NCBI GenBank assembly: GCA_046590235.1
Contig: JBKJTY010000019.1
Location: 1-37,520 of the forward strand
DNA length: 37,520 nt
Direction: 5' to 3'
From: 2-02-FULL-45-10 sp046590235
Lineage (GTDB): Bacteria; Patescibacteriota; Patescibacteriia; Magasanikbacterales; GWA2-37-8
Part shown: piece by piece, positions 22,997 through 29,814 of the stretch
How positions within the stretch are numbered: position 1 is the first letter of the stretch
Layout: each line of letters starts with the position of its first letter
Notes under the pieces: model-generated
What the model was told of the DNA's origin: nothing
Databases searched by the model: none
Seen by the model: only the letters and a program-made list of their open reading frames with translations
Translations under genes and position numbers: made by a program

Positions 22997-23068
22997 TGCC
23001 GCGAGTCAGAGTCGAACTGACCACGCCTGCCTCTTCAGGGCAGCGCTCTACCGATGAGCTACCGCGGC
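22997..23068 (-). tRNA. tRNA-Phe(GAA)
   Basis: 72 nt. Acceptor GCCGCGG/TCGCGGC, anticodon stem CTGCC/GGCAG, loop CTGAAGA, anticodon GAA, T-arm GTCAG-TTCGACT-CTGAC. It lies 29 bases upstream of tRNA-Pro in the direction of transcription; both follow one promoter. Confidence 0.95.
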
Positions 23069-23123
23069 GTTATTGTTGTAAAAATCACACGCGGAGCGCG
23101 ACTTTCAAAAACAAAGCATTACC

Positions 23124-23152
23124 ATGATAGCAGACAATTTTCATTTGGTCAA
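23124..23152 (-). promoter_or_regulatory. Promoter of the tRNA-Phe/tRNA-Pro unit
   Basis: Minus strand: TTGACC (23147-23152), 17-base spacer, TATCAT (23124-23129). Confidence 0.8.
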
Positions 23153-23179
23153 CCCATTATCGGGATGGACCCTGTGGAT

Positions 23180-23209
23180 TTGGCTAACTTCAAACGAGTG
23201 TGGTATACT
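23180..23209 (+). promoter_or_regulatory. hsp20 promoter, near-leaderless
   Basis: TTGGCT (23180-23185), 18-base spacer, TATACT (23204-23209); the ATG is ten bases further, so the leader would be only a few bases. No CIRCE element is seen. Confidence 0.7.
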
Positions 23210-23219
23210 TTAGTTATCT

Positions 23220-23663
23220 ATGCTTGAGAATAACGCCCAATCATTTGAAATAAACGACCAAACACCCTTCGGAGGGGCAGTTTGGGTGCGTCCGACGGGT
23301 AGAACTGAAGCAAGGCAAGAAATGGCTCATAAACAAGAAGGACAGCTATCTGTGGATGTGCTCGAAACCAAAACAGAACTAATAATTATAGCCACCATGG
23401 CCGGTACGAAACCTGACGACATTGAATTGCATCTACAGAATGATTTTCTTACTATTCGCGGTCAACGACGTTCACCAGTGAACGAAGCAGCCCATTATTT
23501 CTACCAAGAAGGCTTCTGGGGATCATTCTCAAGAACCATCGTGCTTCCGGTAGATGTAAAAGCAGATGCCGCCCACTCAGAATACCGAAATGGTGTGCTC
23601 ACTATACGCTTGCCAAAAGCACAGCAAACAAGTACGATTCCAATCATGGTAATCGAAGAGTAA
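23220..23663 (+). CDS. Hsp20/alpha-crystallin family small heat-shock protein
   Basis: 147 residues. A short N-terminal arm (about 45 residues) is followed by the alpha-crystallin domain: LSVDVLETKTELIIIATMAG, KPDDIELHLQNDFLTIRGQR, the loop with YFYQEGFWGSFSRTIVLPVDV, and the signature EYRNGVLTIRLPKA. A short tail follows with IPIMVI, an I-x-I-like anchor. Such proteins form oligomers that hold unfolded proteins in a refoldable state in the cytosol. Length and motifs are normal. The next gene starts 11 bases after its stop and may be co-transcribed. Confidence 0.95.
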   Translation: MLENNAQSFEINDQTPFGGAVWVRPTGRTEARQEMAHKQEGQLSVDVLETKTELIIIATMAGTKPDDIELHLQNDFLTIRGQRRSPVNEAAHYFYQEGFWGSFSRTIVLPVDVKADAAHSEYRNGVLTIRLPKAQQTSTIPIMVIEE

Positions 23664-23673
23664 TTTTCATACA

Positions 23674-25641
23674 ATGAGCTTCATAGACGATCTTGACCTG
23701 ACAGAAAAAAATCATTGTCCGCCTCGCCGAGGGTGGATGGTTTTGTTTACCCTTGGGGGCATTATTGTTGTCGGAATACTCGTAACCAGTTTTGCTGCAG
23801 CGTATGGAATGGTTTACGACGGACGAGTGTATCCAGGTGTTTCAGTTGGAAGTTATGATCTTGGCGGACTAACCAGAGAAGAAGTTGTTAATATCGCCGA
23901 AACTGCTAACAACCGATATGCCAAAGAAGGTATTCAATTATTATTTAAGGACGCACAAAATAAAGTGCAAAAAGTTACTGTAGAAACGTTTGCCGGAGGG
24001 GTGGATAATTCTGTTGAAAGTGTTTCGCTTGATAGCGATGCGCTTGCTTCATCTGCAATGGCGATTGGTCGCTCAGGAACTGTTTGGAATAATTTCTGGC
24101 AACCGCTTGTTATTAAGATGTTTAAGCCAGTCAGTGTTTTAGCTAAAGTAGACGTTTACGAAACGCTATTTTTAGAAAGTCTTCAAGAAACACTTAAACC
24201 TCACGAAGATTCAGGTACAAATGCTGAAGTATCATTTGAGTTTGGCGCTCGTTTACCAAAAGTTTCTCCAGAAAAAAACGGCTACTCATTTGATATGGCT
24301 GAAGTTGTAAAAACCGTCAAAGATGCTGCGGCACACCTATCATTCATGCCTGTTCAGATTACCTTAAAAAACTTTGTTCCAAATATCACTACCAAGGATG
24401 TTCAAGCTGCTATGCCGAAGTTGGACCAAGTACTTGGGTACGGTGGTTTGAATTTCAACTACGTTAATAATGAAACTAAAGCCCAGGTAGATTGGACTAT
24501 TTCTGCTAACAATTTATTAGCTATGCTGGTAGTAGCAGAAGATAGCGATGGTACCCCGATATTTTCATTACAAGAAAAACCAGTCAAAGATTTTATTACC
24601 AAAACAATTGCTCCTAATGTTGATATTGAAGCAGAGGAAGCAAAATTTTCCGTTCTTGAAGGTAAAGTTGAGGAGTTCCAGCCAAGTAAGCCGGGATTAA
24701 AGGTTGATGTTGATGAGACATTTAACCAATTAAAAACCGCTTTCGAGAGTCGTAATTATAGTGCTGACCAAGCAGTTCGCACAGTATCTTTGGTGGTAAA
24801 AATTGTTGAGCCTGTTGTTAAGACCGCCGATATTAATGGTTTGGGTATTACTCAAATTGTTGGCGCCGGAAGTTCAACATTCAAAAATAGCCACACTAAT
24901 CGCATTAAAAATATTGCGCATGCCGTAAAACGTCTTAATGGTCTGCTTATTAAACCAGGCGAAGTTTTTTCAGCGAATAAAGCAGCGGGACCATTTAGTG
25001 CTGAAAACGGTTACTTGCCTGAGCAGGTTATCAAAGGTGACCAACTTAAATTAGAAATTGGTGGAGGTATGTGCCAAATCGGTACGACACTCTTCCGTAT
25101 GGCAATGCAAACTGGCTTGCCGATCACTGAGCGTCGCAACCATTCCTTGGTAGTCAGTTATTACGCCGATCCTGTTAATGGTAATCCTGGAACCGACGCG
25201 ACACTCTATGAACCATCGCTTGATTTTAAATTTACTAACGACACCGGAAATTACTTGTTGCTTCAAACAGAGATGGACTACAAGAAGCAATTGTTAATTT
25301 TTACACTCTGGGGTACTTCTGATGGTCGCTCGGGTTCGTATACTCGTCCGATTGTGAAGAAATGGATTCCAGCAGGGGAGACTAGAACTATCTATGTCGA
25401 TAATCCAGCAGAAGTAAAACCTGGCGAAACTAAATGTCAGGGTGCTTTCACTGGCGCAAATGCAACATTTACCTATACTCGCTTTACATCAAGTAGTGAA
25501 AAGATCGTCCGGGTCTTTGATAGCTACTATCGTCCGTTGCCAAAAATTTGTATGGTCGGTGTGCCAGCAGGTAGTTGTGCTGGTAAAAAAGTGTGTACGC
25601 CACCTGAGAATTTTTCTACTTCAACCCAAGCAACGTTATAA
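23674..25641 (+). CDS. VanW family protein with peptidoglycan-binding-4 repeats
   Basis: 655 residues. A short cytosolic tail (about 22 residues) and one membrane helix (about 22-45) precede the outside part. Two PG_binding_4-like domains follow (VYPGVSVGSYDLGGLTREEV near 52-71, and a second about 260-370 with the FSVLEGKVEEF-type strand). The VanW domain (about 385-530) shows GEVFSANKAAGPFS, the LEIGGGMCQIGTTLF motif and RRNHSLVVSYY...GTDATLYEPSLDF. A beta-rich tail ends the protein. VanW proteins occur beside vancomycin-resistance genes; their enzymatic role is unknown, but the Cys and His of GGGMCQ and NHS are conserved. It probably acts on or binds the cell wall. Confidence 0.93.
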   Translation: MSFIDDLDLTEKNHCPPRRGWMVLFTLGGIIVVGILVTSFAAAYGMVYDGRVYPGVSVGSYDLGGLTREEVVNIAETANNRYAKEGIQLLFKDAQNKVQKVTVETFAGGVDNSVESVSLDSDALASSAMAIGRSGTVWNNFWQPLVIKMFKPVSVLAKVDVYETLFLESLQETLKPHEDSGTNAEVSFEFGARLPKVSPEKNGYSFDMAEVVKTVKDAAAHLSFMPVQITLKNFVPNITTKDVQAAMPKLDQVLGYGGLNFNYVNNETKAQVDWTISANNLLAMLVVAEDSDGTPIFSLQEKPVKDFITKTIAPNVDIEAEEAKFSVLEGKVEEFQPSKPGLKVDVDETFNQLKTAFESRNYSADQAVRTVSLVVKIVEPVVKTADINGLGITQIVGAGSSTFKNSHTNRIKNIAHAVKRLNGLLIKPGEVFSANKAAGPFSAENGYLPEQVIKGDQLKLEIGGGMCQIGTTLFRMAMQTGLPITERRNHSLVVSYYADPVNGNPGTDATLYEPSLDFKFTNDTGNYLLLQTEMDYKKQLLIFTLWGTSDGRSGSYTRPIVKKWIPAGETRTIYVDNPAEVKPGETKCQGAFTGANATFTYTRFTSSSEKIVRVFDSYYRPLPKICMVGVPAGSCAGKKVCTPPENFSTSTQATL

Positions 25642-25655
25642 AATCTTAACGAAAA

Positions 25656-25702
25656 AAATCTCCCCTGAGCCTTTCGGCTACAGGGGAGTTTTATTGTTTT
25701 TT
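25656..25702 (+). terminator. Bidirectional terminator between the VanW gene and a minus-strand RNA
   Basis: 8-bp CTCCCCTG/CAGGGGAG plus inner AGCC/GGCT. TTTTATTGTTTTTT follows in the plus direction, and ATTTTTTT in the minus direction. Confidence 0.9.
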
Positions 25703-25983
25703 GACTCTGAATGAATCGGAGTCATAAACCGCACCCAAGAAGGTGTATTACAGGTGCAGACGAGCGTAAGCCAATCTACCCAATAACACACCTCCATGCT
25801 TGTCGTGGATACGGGAAGTTACGTATGTAGTCCGCATATAGCAGATACCTACGTATTTTCCCAAATCCATTTTCAAACTCATCCGGAGTAGTAGGAGTGT
25901 CAGTAAAATAAGTGAGCGGCAATCCGTGTTGATTATCTTGACGGTTCGTCCGAGGCTCCCTTACAGGTCGTTCATGTAACGAC
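25656..25983 (-). ncRNA. Candidate structured RNA of unknown class
   Basis: A consensus promoter (25989-26017) and the bidirectional terminator define a minus-strand transcript of about 330 nt without a convincing protein. Its predicted first bases form a perfect hairpin GTCGTT-N5-AACGAC (25967-25983). A second hairpin at 25813-25862 has arms GGGAA/TTCCC, TACGTA/TACGTA and GTA/TAC with small internal loops. A third (25741-25793) has AGGTGT/ACACCT, and a fourth TGACTC/GAGTCA lies near the 3' end (25702-25724). I do not find RNase P, tmRNA, SRP or 6S signatures. A 44-codon frame (25748-25882) exists inside but overlaps the strongest hairpin and lacks a ribosome site. The next gene in this direction is not near, so it is unlikely to be a leader. 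Confidence 0.55.
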
Positions 25984-25988
25984 TAACG

Positions 25989-26017
25989 AGTATACCATAA
26001 AGTACCATTTCTGTCAA
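25989..26017 (-). promoter_or_regulatory. Strong promoter of the candidate RNA
   Basis: Minus strand: TTGACA (26012-26017), 17-base spacer, TATACT (25989-25994). A 20-bp near-perfect palindrome (26020-26039) abuts the -35. Confidence 0.88.
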
Positions 26018-26019
26018 GG

Positions 26020-26039
26020 CCTGCCTGCCGGTAGGCAGG
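26020..26039. repeat. REP-like GC-rich palindrome, copy 1
   Basis: CCTGCCTGCC followed by GGTAGGCAGG, one mismatch from a perfect 20-bp palindrome. A second, perfect copy is at 35456-35477. Both sit directly upstream of a TTGACA -35. Confidence 0.85.
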
Positions 26040-26069
26040 GGTAAAAAGAGTATTTTGGCTAATATTAGG

Positions 26070-26103
26070 CAAAATTAAAGCCACCTACAAGAGGTGGCTT
26101 TAA
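26070..26103 (-). terminator. clpP terminator
   Basis: Minus strand: 12-bp stem TTAAAGCCACCT/AGGTGGCTTTAA, 5-base loop, then TTTTG. Confidence 0.85.
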
Positions 26104-26114
26104 AAGAAGTGGGC

Positions 26115-26714
26115 TTAATCAATGACTTTATCGACCAAACCATATTTTAAGGCCTCTGTCGCAGTCATAAAGTTATCTCGGTCTGTATCTTTCTCAACAG
26201 TCTTAAGGTCTTTACCGGTAGATTCAGAAAGAATCTTGTTAAGACGATCTTTCATGCGAAGAATTCGTTCCGCGCGAATTTTGATATCACTCGCTTGGCC
26301 TTCCATACCACCCATAACTTGGTGGATCATGATTTCAGAATTAGGCAAAGCAAAACGTTTGCCTTGTTTGCCCGCACCAAGGAGGACCGCGCCCATACTT
26401 GCTGCCATACCGACACAAATAGTGCTCACGTCAGATTTAACGAATTGCATAGTATCGTAAATAGCGAGACCGGCAGTTACTGAACCACCCGGAGAATTGA
26501 TATAGAGTTTAATGTCTTTATCGGGTCCTTGGTTATCAAGGAACAAAAGTTGGGCGATAATAACGTTCGCGACATTGTCGTCAATTTCACTGCCAAGGAA
26601 AATAATACGATCCTGGAGAAGGCGAGAATAGATGTCGTAAGCGCGTTCGCCAAAAGTTGTCTTTTCGATAACGGTAGGGATGAGATAGTTGGACTGAAGG
26701 GTTGATTTGTACAT
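26115..26714 (-). CDS. clpP: ATP-dependent Clp protease proteolytic subunit
   Basis: 199 residues from ATG 26714. An upstream in-frame extension to 26798 runs through the promoter and is not expected to be translated. The catalytic triad is present: Ser106 (GMAASMGA), His131 (EIMIHQ) and Asp180 (DTDRDNFM). The oxyanion-hole segment NSPGGSVTAG is also seen. ClpP forms two stacked heptamers and, with ClpX or ClpC, degrades unfolded and tagged proteins in the cytosol. Length and motifs are normal. It is a single-gene unit, with a promoter at 26743-26771 and a terminator on each side. No clpX lies in the window. Confidence 0.97.
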   Translation of the reverse strand: MYKSTLQSNYLIPTVIEKTTFGERAYDIYSRLLQDRIIFLGSEIDDNVANVIIAQLLFLDNQGPDKDIKLYINSPGGSVTAGLAIYDTMQFVKSDVSTICVGMAASMGAVLLGAGKQGKRFALPNSEIMIHQVMGGMEGQASDIKIRAERILRMKDRLNKILSESTGKDLKTVEKDTDRDNFMTATEALKYGLVDKVID

Positions 26715-26742
26715 ATGAACAACTAAGGATTGAATACTAGAT

Positions 26743-26771
26743 ACTGTATATCGAGTGCCGCCGGCCGTCAA
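26743..26771 (-). promoter_or_regulatory. clpP promoter
   Basis: Minus strand: TTGACG (26766-26771), 17-base spacer, TACAGT (26743-26748); leader about 22 nt without a Shine-Dalgarno. Confidence 0.7.
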
Positions 26772-26809
26772 GGCAGGTAAATACTTAGCGGTACTCAAGT
26801 AGAAGGTAA

Positions 26810-26840
26810 ATAAAAACAGGGCTTCGTGCCCTGTTTTTAT
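26810..26840. terminator. Terminator between clpP and the TerC gene
   Basis: 11-bp stem AAAAACAGGGC/GCCCTGTTTTT with a 5-base loop and A/T flanks; in use for the minus-strand TerC gene, symmetrical in both directions. Confidence 0.9.
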
Positions 26841-26846
26841 TTTAAA

Positions 26847-27767
26847 CTATATTTTTTTCGGGAAGATAACCGAGAGGATCATAGAGAGTCCGAGCGCTCC
26901 CATGATAACCGCGAAGGAAACCATTGATGAAAGGTGGAGGTGGAAAATACCAGCAAGCATTTTCAAGCCAATAAAAACAAGGATGAAAGCCAAACCCTTT
27001 TGGAGGTGGTGGAAGCGGTGAAGAACGTTTTCAATAAGGAAGAAAAGCGCACGCAACCCCATGATGGCGAAAATGTTGGAGGTAAAGACAATGAATAAGT
27101 TTTGCGAGATAGCAAAGACGGCCGGGATAGAATCAACCGCAAAGATAATATCAGTCGCTTCAACCAGCAGGATAATCATGAAGAGCGAGGTAAAATAGAA
27201 TTTACCATTTTCTTTGAGGAAAAACTTGCCATTGTGGTGGTTTGGCGTGAATGGTAGATATTTGCGCGCAAGCTTAATGATTTTGTTGTTATTAAAATCA
27301 ATATGCTCTTCTTTCTTGTCGTTCAAGAGTTTGATGCCGGTGTATAGGAGTAGTGCGCCAAAGATATAGAGTACCCAGTGGAATTGCTGAATAATAATGG
27401 AGCCGGTAGTGATAAAGAGAGCGCGGAAAACAATTGCGCCCATGATGCCCCAGAACAGCACTCGGTGGTGATATTTTTCCTCAAGCTTAAAGAAGCTGAA
27501 GATGAGCATGATAACAAAGAGGTTATCAACGGATAACATTTTTTCCGTAACGTAGGCGCTCAAAAATTGCGCTGCCAACTCTTTGCCTTGAAGGAAATAA
27601 ATTAAAACACCGAAACCGAGCGCGATCGATACCCAGAAAATTGACTGATACAGCGCTGGTTTAAATTCAACCCGATGACTCTTCTTATTTAGGAAGCCGA
27701 GGTCGATGACCAAGAAGCCAACGATCAACGTTCCGAATAAAACCCACAACCAATTTTGTATATCCAT
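26847..27767 (-). CDS. TerC/Alx family membrane protein
   Basis: 306 residues, about eight or nine membrane helices, normal for the Alx/TerC family. Acidic membrane motifs are conserved: FLVIDLGFLN in the first helix, VTEKMLSVDNLFVIM and, in the second half, VEATDIIFAVDSIPAVFAIS. These aspartates are thought to bind Mn(II) or Ca(II); relatives such as Alx and YceF/YkoY export manganese, including loading of secreted enzymes. The gene has a promoter at 27887-27914 and a 113-nt structured leader ending in a terminator, so expression is probably controlled by premature termination. In many bacteria terC-type genes are under the manganese (yybP-ykoY) riboswitch. Confidence 0.93.
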   Translation of the reverse strand: MDIQNWLWVLFGTLIVGFLVIDLGFLNKKSHRVEFKPALYQSIFWVSIALGFGVLIYFLQGKELAAQFLSAYVTEKMLSVDNLFVIMLIFSFFKLEEKYHHRVLFWGIMGAIVFRALFITTGSIIIQQFHWVLYIFGALLLYTGIKLLNDKKEEHIDFNNNKIIKLARKYLPFTPNHHNGKFFLKENGKFYFTSLFMIILLVEATDIIFAVDSIPAVFAISQNLFIVFTSNIFAIMGLRALFFLIENVLHRFHHLQKGLAFILVFIGLKMLAGIFHLHLSSMVSFAVIMGALGLSMILSVIFPKKI

Positions 27768-27771
27768 AGAA

Positions 27772-27880
27772 TTATTAAAAATAAAAACCTGACTAAAAGC
27801 CGGTTTTAATTGATATCGTTTCGCAGTGCCGTCGCGCTCTTTCGAGACCTGTCGCTTCGCACTCCACGATATCCAAGGTG
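27772..27880 (-). promoter_or_regulatory. Riboswitch-like leader of the TerC gene
   Basis: The leader folds around a perfect 8-bp closing helix GATATCGT/ACGATATC (27812-27819, 27866-27873). Inside lie AGTGC/GCACT (27825-27829, 27859-27863) and a small CTC/GAG hairpin. Towards the gene comes an intrinsic terminator: AAAACC/GGTTTT plus GGC/GTC with a bulged A (27783-27807), then TTATTTTT. The order aptamer-like domain, terminator, metal-transporter gene suggests a metal-sensing riboswitch. I could not match the conserved loops of the yybP-ykoY manganese class, so the class is left open. Confidence 0.55.
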
Positions 27881-27886
27881 TCCGCT

Positions 27887-27914
27887 ATTGTAGCATATGA
27901 GGCGGTAATTACAA
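27887..27914 (-). promoter_or_regulatory. Promoter of the TerC gene
   Basis: Minus strand: TTGTAA (27909-27914), 16-base spacer, TACAAT (27887-27892). Confidence 0.7.
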
Positions 27915-27941
27915 GAGGTAGTATATTTTAACTGGTTAAAA

Positions 27942-27970
27942 AAATAAACAGAGGAATGCTCTGTTTATTT
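27942..27970 (-). terminator. Terminator after tRNA-Asn
   Basis: 12-bp stem AAATAAACAGAG/CTCTGTTTATTT, 5-base loop, then TTTT in the minus direction. Confidence 0.88.
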
Positions 27971-27974
27971 TGTG

Positions 27975-28046
27975 CTCCCAGGGCTGGGATCGAACCAGCG
28001 AAATCCACGTTAACAGCGTGGCGTTGTACCACTCAACTACCTGGGA
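27975..28046 (-). tRNA. tRNA-Asn(GTT)
   Basis: 72 nt. Acceptor TCCCAGG/CCTGGGA, discriminator G, anticodon loop CTGTTAA, anticodon GTT, T-arm GCTGG-TTCGATC-CCAGC. CCA not encoded. Confidence 0.95.
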
Positions 28047-28056
28047 AGATTCCAAT

Positions 28057-28085
28057 ACTATAGAATGACTTATCTTTTACGTCAA
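28057..28085 (-). promoter_or_regulatory. Promoter of tRNA-Asn
   Basis: Minus strand: TTGACG (28080-28085), 17-base spacer, TATAGT (28057-28062). It begins three bases after the protease gene's stop. Confidence 0.8.
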
Positions 28086-28088
28086 GAG

Positions 28089-29777
28089 TTATAATTTAGA
28101 AAAAGCTGTAACGTAGCTCGCAGCGCGTTTACGGATGGCTGCAGATTGCTTTTCGCCAAAATAGTAGGTCAAAGGAATCTCTGTGCTACTTGAGCAGGTT
28201 GTATTTCCTTTCATAATATTTTTAATCCCGCTTGGATCACAAACGTGATATAAACTTAGTGCATGTCCTAGTTCGTGTGCTTGGACAAAACCGCTAAGAC
28301 TGGTATCAAGTAAGTGGTCTAGTTTGATTACAACATAGGGTTTACTCAAAGAAGTTACGGACGTTGTAATAGCACCAGCCACAATAAGATTAATTGCTTT
28401 TGGATCAATAATAGATTTGTCTTTGCAATTCGAATACGTTCCTAGCGGCTTAGTATCAGAAATAATGTTACCGCAGGCTGACGCTTTAAAATCATTGTAA
28501 AGTACGGCGTCTTTAAAGTTAAAGCGTACCAATTGTTCACCGTGTTCAGATATGAAATGATGTTGTATGCTTTCGTGCGCATCACGCAACTCCGCATTTG
28601 TTAGGTCGGCTGCATCAGGGCTTACAACTATGTAATGTACATCTATACTTGGAACGAGTGATGTATCAGTTATGAAAGCAATATTACCATTGTTAGCAAT
28701 GGTAAAGGGGCTTTCATTGCCAGCTTTATCTACCATTTTGACACGCCAATAATACGCGCCATTAGGTAATAGCTGGTCTTTTCCGCCAATAAAATAAGTG
28801 TCAGTATAATAAAAGGTTCCACCTAAAACAAACCGGCGTGCTCCTGATTTTTCGTTGCGAGATAAGAAATCAACCAGCGGAGAAGAGAAGTCACTTGAGT
28901 CATCTAACTGAATACGAAACGCGACTTCTTCGTTAGCTGGGGCGATGAGATCGAAATTAAAAATCGGTTTAATAATAGTTGTGAGCGATCCGTTACGGGA
29001 TAAAAGAGAACCTTTAATAATGGGTGCAGTCAAAGTTTGTATCGTTGCTGCTGGGGAAGTACTAGTAGTTGAGTTGTTCGTTTGAGTAACGTCCGTGAGA
29101 GTGGTAGTTGATTCACTAATTGAATCGCCACGTACTAATGATGCAATGGTGGATGTATCTATTGACCTAAAAAAAGATTGTTTAATGGTATTTGCCTCTA
29201 AAGCGCTATTGGATAGTGTCCGTAAATGGTTTTTTGGATCTACATAAAAATAGATACCTTCATTAGAAAGAAACATTCCCGGGTGGGGTGTGTTATCAGA
29301 AATTTCAGGAGCAGAAGAAATAATGTAGTTTGACCAAAAAAGAGGTGAAATAGTTTTTACAGGTGTATTTCCGTACAATGCTTGTGCGGCAGAAGTGGTA
29401 ATTCTTCTAAGTGTATTGCCTGGTTGGATGCTGTAAAGCTGTTCAGCGGTGCTTTGTTTAACCAAATACGAACCAGGCCGAAAATTTACGCCATAGGGTG
29501 GGCGGGTTGGAAGTGCGAGCGAATCAAAGCATTGTTCTGTAATAGTTGTGTAGTTCCCGTATGTATCATCAGCACGCCAGCTTTTATATTCTTCACCAGA
29601 AGGGAAATACAATAATTCATTATGTGTATTCACCGAATAAATTGCCGACTTGCCGCTGACCTTAACCATCTGTCCAGATGCAAATGTTGGGCAATCGTTC
29701 GCGAAAGCTGCAGTTGGGAATAAAAAAGCACTCACAATAATGAGTACTGATAATTTGGTGGAAGAGTGTAAAAGCAT
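28089..29777 (-). CDS. Secreted metzincin-like zinc protease with repeat domains
   Basis: 562 residues. A signal peptide (about 1-26, ending TAAFA) leads an exported protein. Three repeats of about 50 residues follow, each a strand pair then a helix: KSAIYSVNTHNELLYF, AEQLYSIQPGNTLRRI and EGIYFYVDPKNHLRTL; such repeats are frequent in Patescibacteria surface proteins. A Ser/Thr-rich linker (about 215-245) leads to an Ig/Fn3-like domain (NGAYYWRVKMVDKAGNESP). The last 200 residues hold the zinc site HELGHALSLYH (501-511) with a NIM Met-turn nine residues later (520-522), the metzincin arrangement. It should cleave proteins at the cell surface or in the medium; the target is unknown. Extended -10 TGCTATACT ends eight bases before the ATG, so the leader is very short. 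Confidence 0.82.
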   Translation of the reverse strand: MLLHSSTKLSVLIIVSAFLFPTAAFANDCPTFASGQMVKVSGKSAIYSVNTHNELLYFPSGEEYKSWRADDTYGNYTTITEQCFDSLALPTRPPYGVNFRPGSYLVKQSTAEQLYSIQPGNTLRRITTSAAQALYGNTPVKTISPLFWSNYIISSAPEISDNTPHPGMFLSNEGIYFYVDPKNHLRTLSNSALEANTIKQSFFRSIDTSTIASLVRGDSISESTTTLTDVTQTNNSTTSTSPAATIQTLTAPIIKGSLLSRNGSLTTIIKPIFNFDLIAPANEEVAFRIQLDDSSDFSSPLVDFLSRNEKSGARRFVLGGTFYYTDTYFIGGKDQLLPNGAYYWRVKMVDKAGNESPFTIANNGNIAFITDTSLVPSIDVHYIVVSPDAADLTNAELRDAHESIQHHFISEHGEQLVRFNFKDAVLYNDFKASACGNIISDTKPLGTYSNCKDKSIIDPKAINLIVAGAITTSVTSLSKPYVVIKLDHLLDTSLSGFVQAHELGHALSLYHVCDPSGIKNIMKGNTTCSSSTEIPLTYYFGEKQSAAIRKRAASYVTAFSKL

Positions 29778-29814
29778 ACTCCGCTAGTATAGCAAAAGTA
29801 AGCGGTAATGACTA

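Noticed and set aside
25748..25882. 44-codon minus-strand frame inside the candidate RNA
   Set aside because: It has no ribosome site and contains the strongest hairpin; the pairing explains the sequence better than coding does. Kept as an alternative in the RNA entry.
25656..25983. tmRNA, RNase P, SRP RNA or 6S RNA
   Set aside because: No tag frame ending ALAA, no GAGGAAAGTCC-type core, no SRP GGAAG/GCAGC apex and no single long 6S-like hairpin could be found by eye.
27772..27880. Firm label as a yybP-ykoY manganese riboswitch
   Set aside because: Context fits, but the conserved loop sequences of that class were not recognised; left as unassigned leader.
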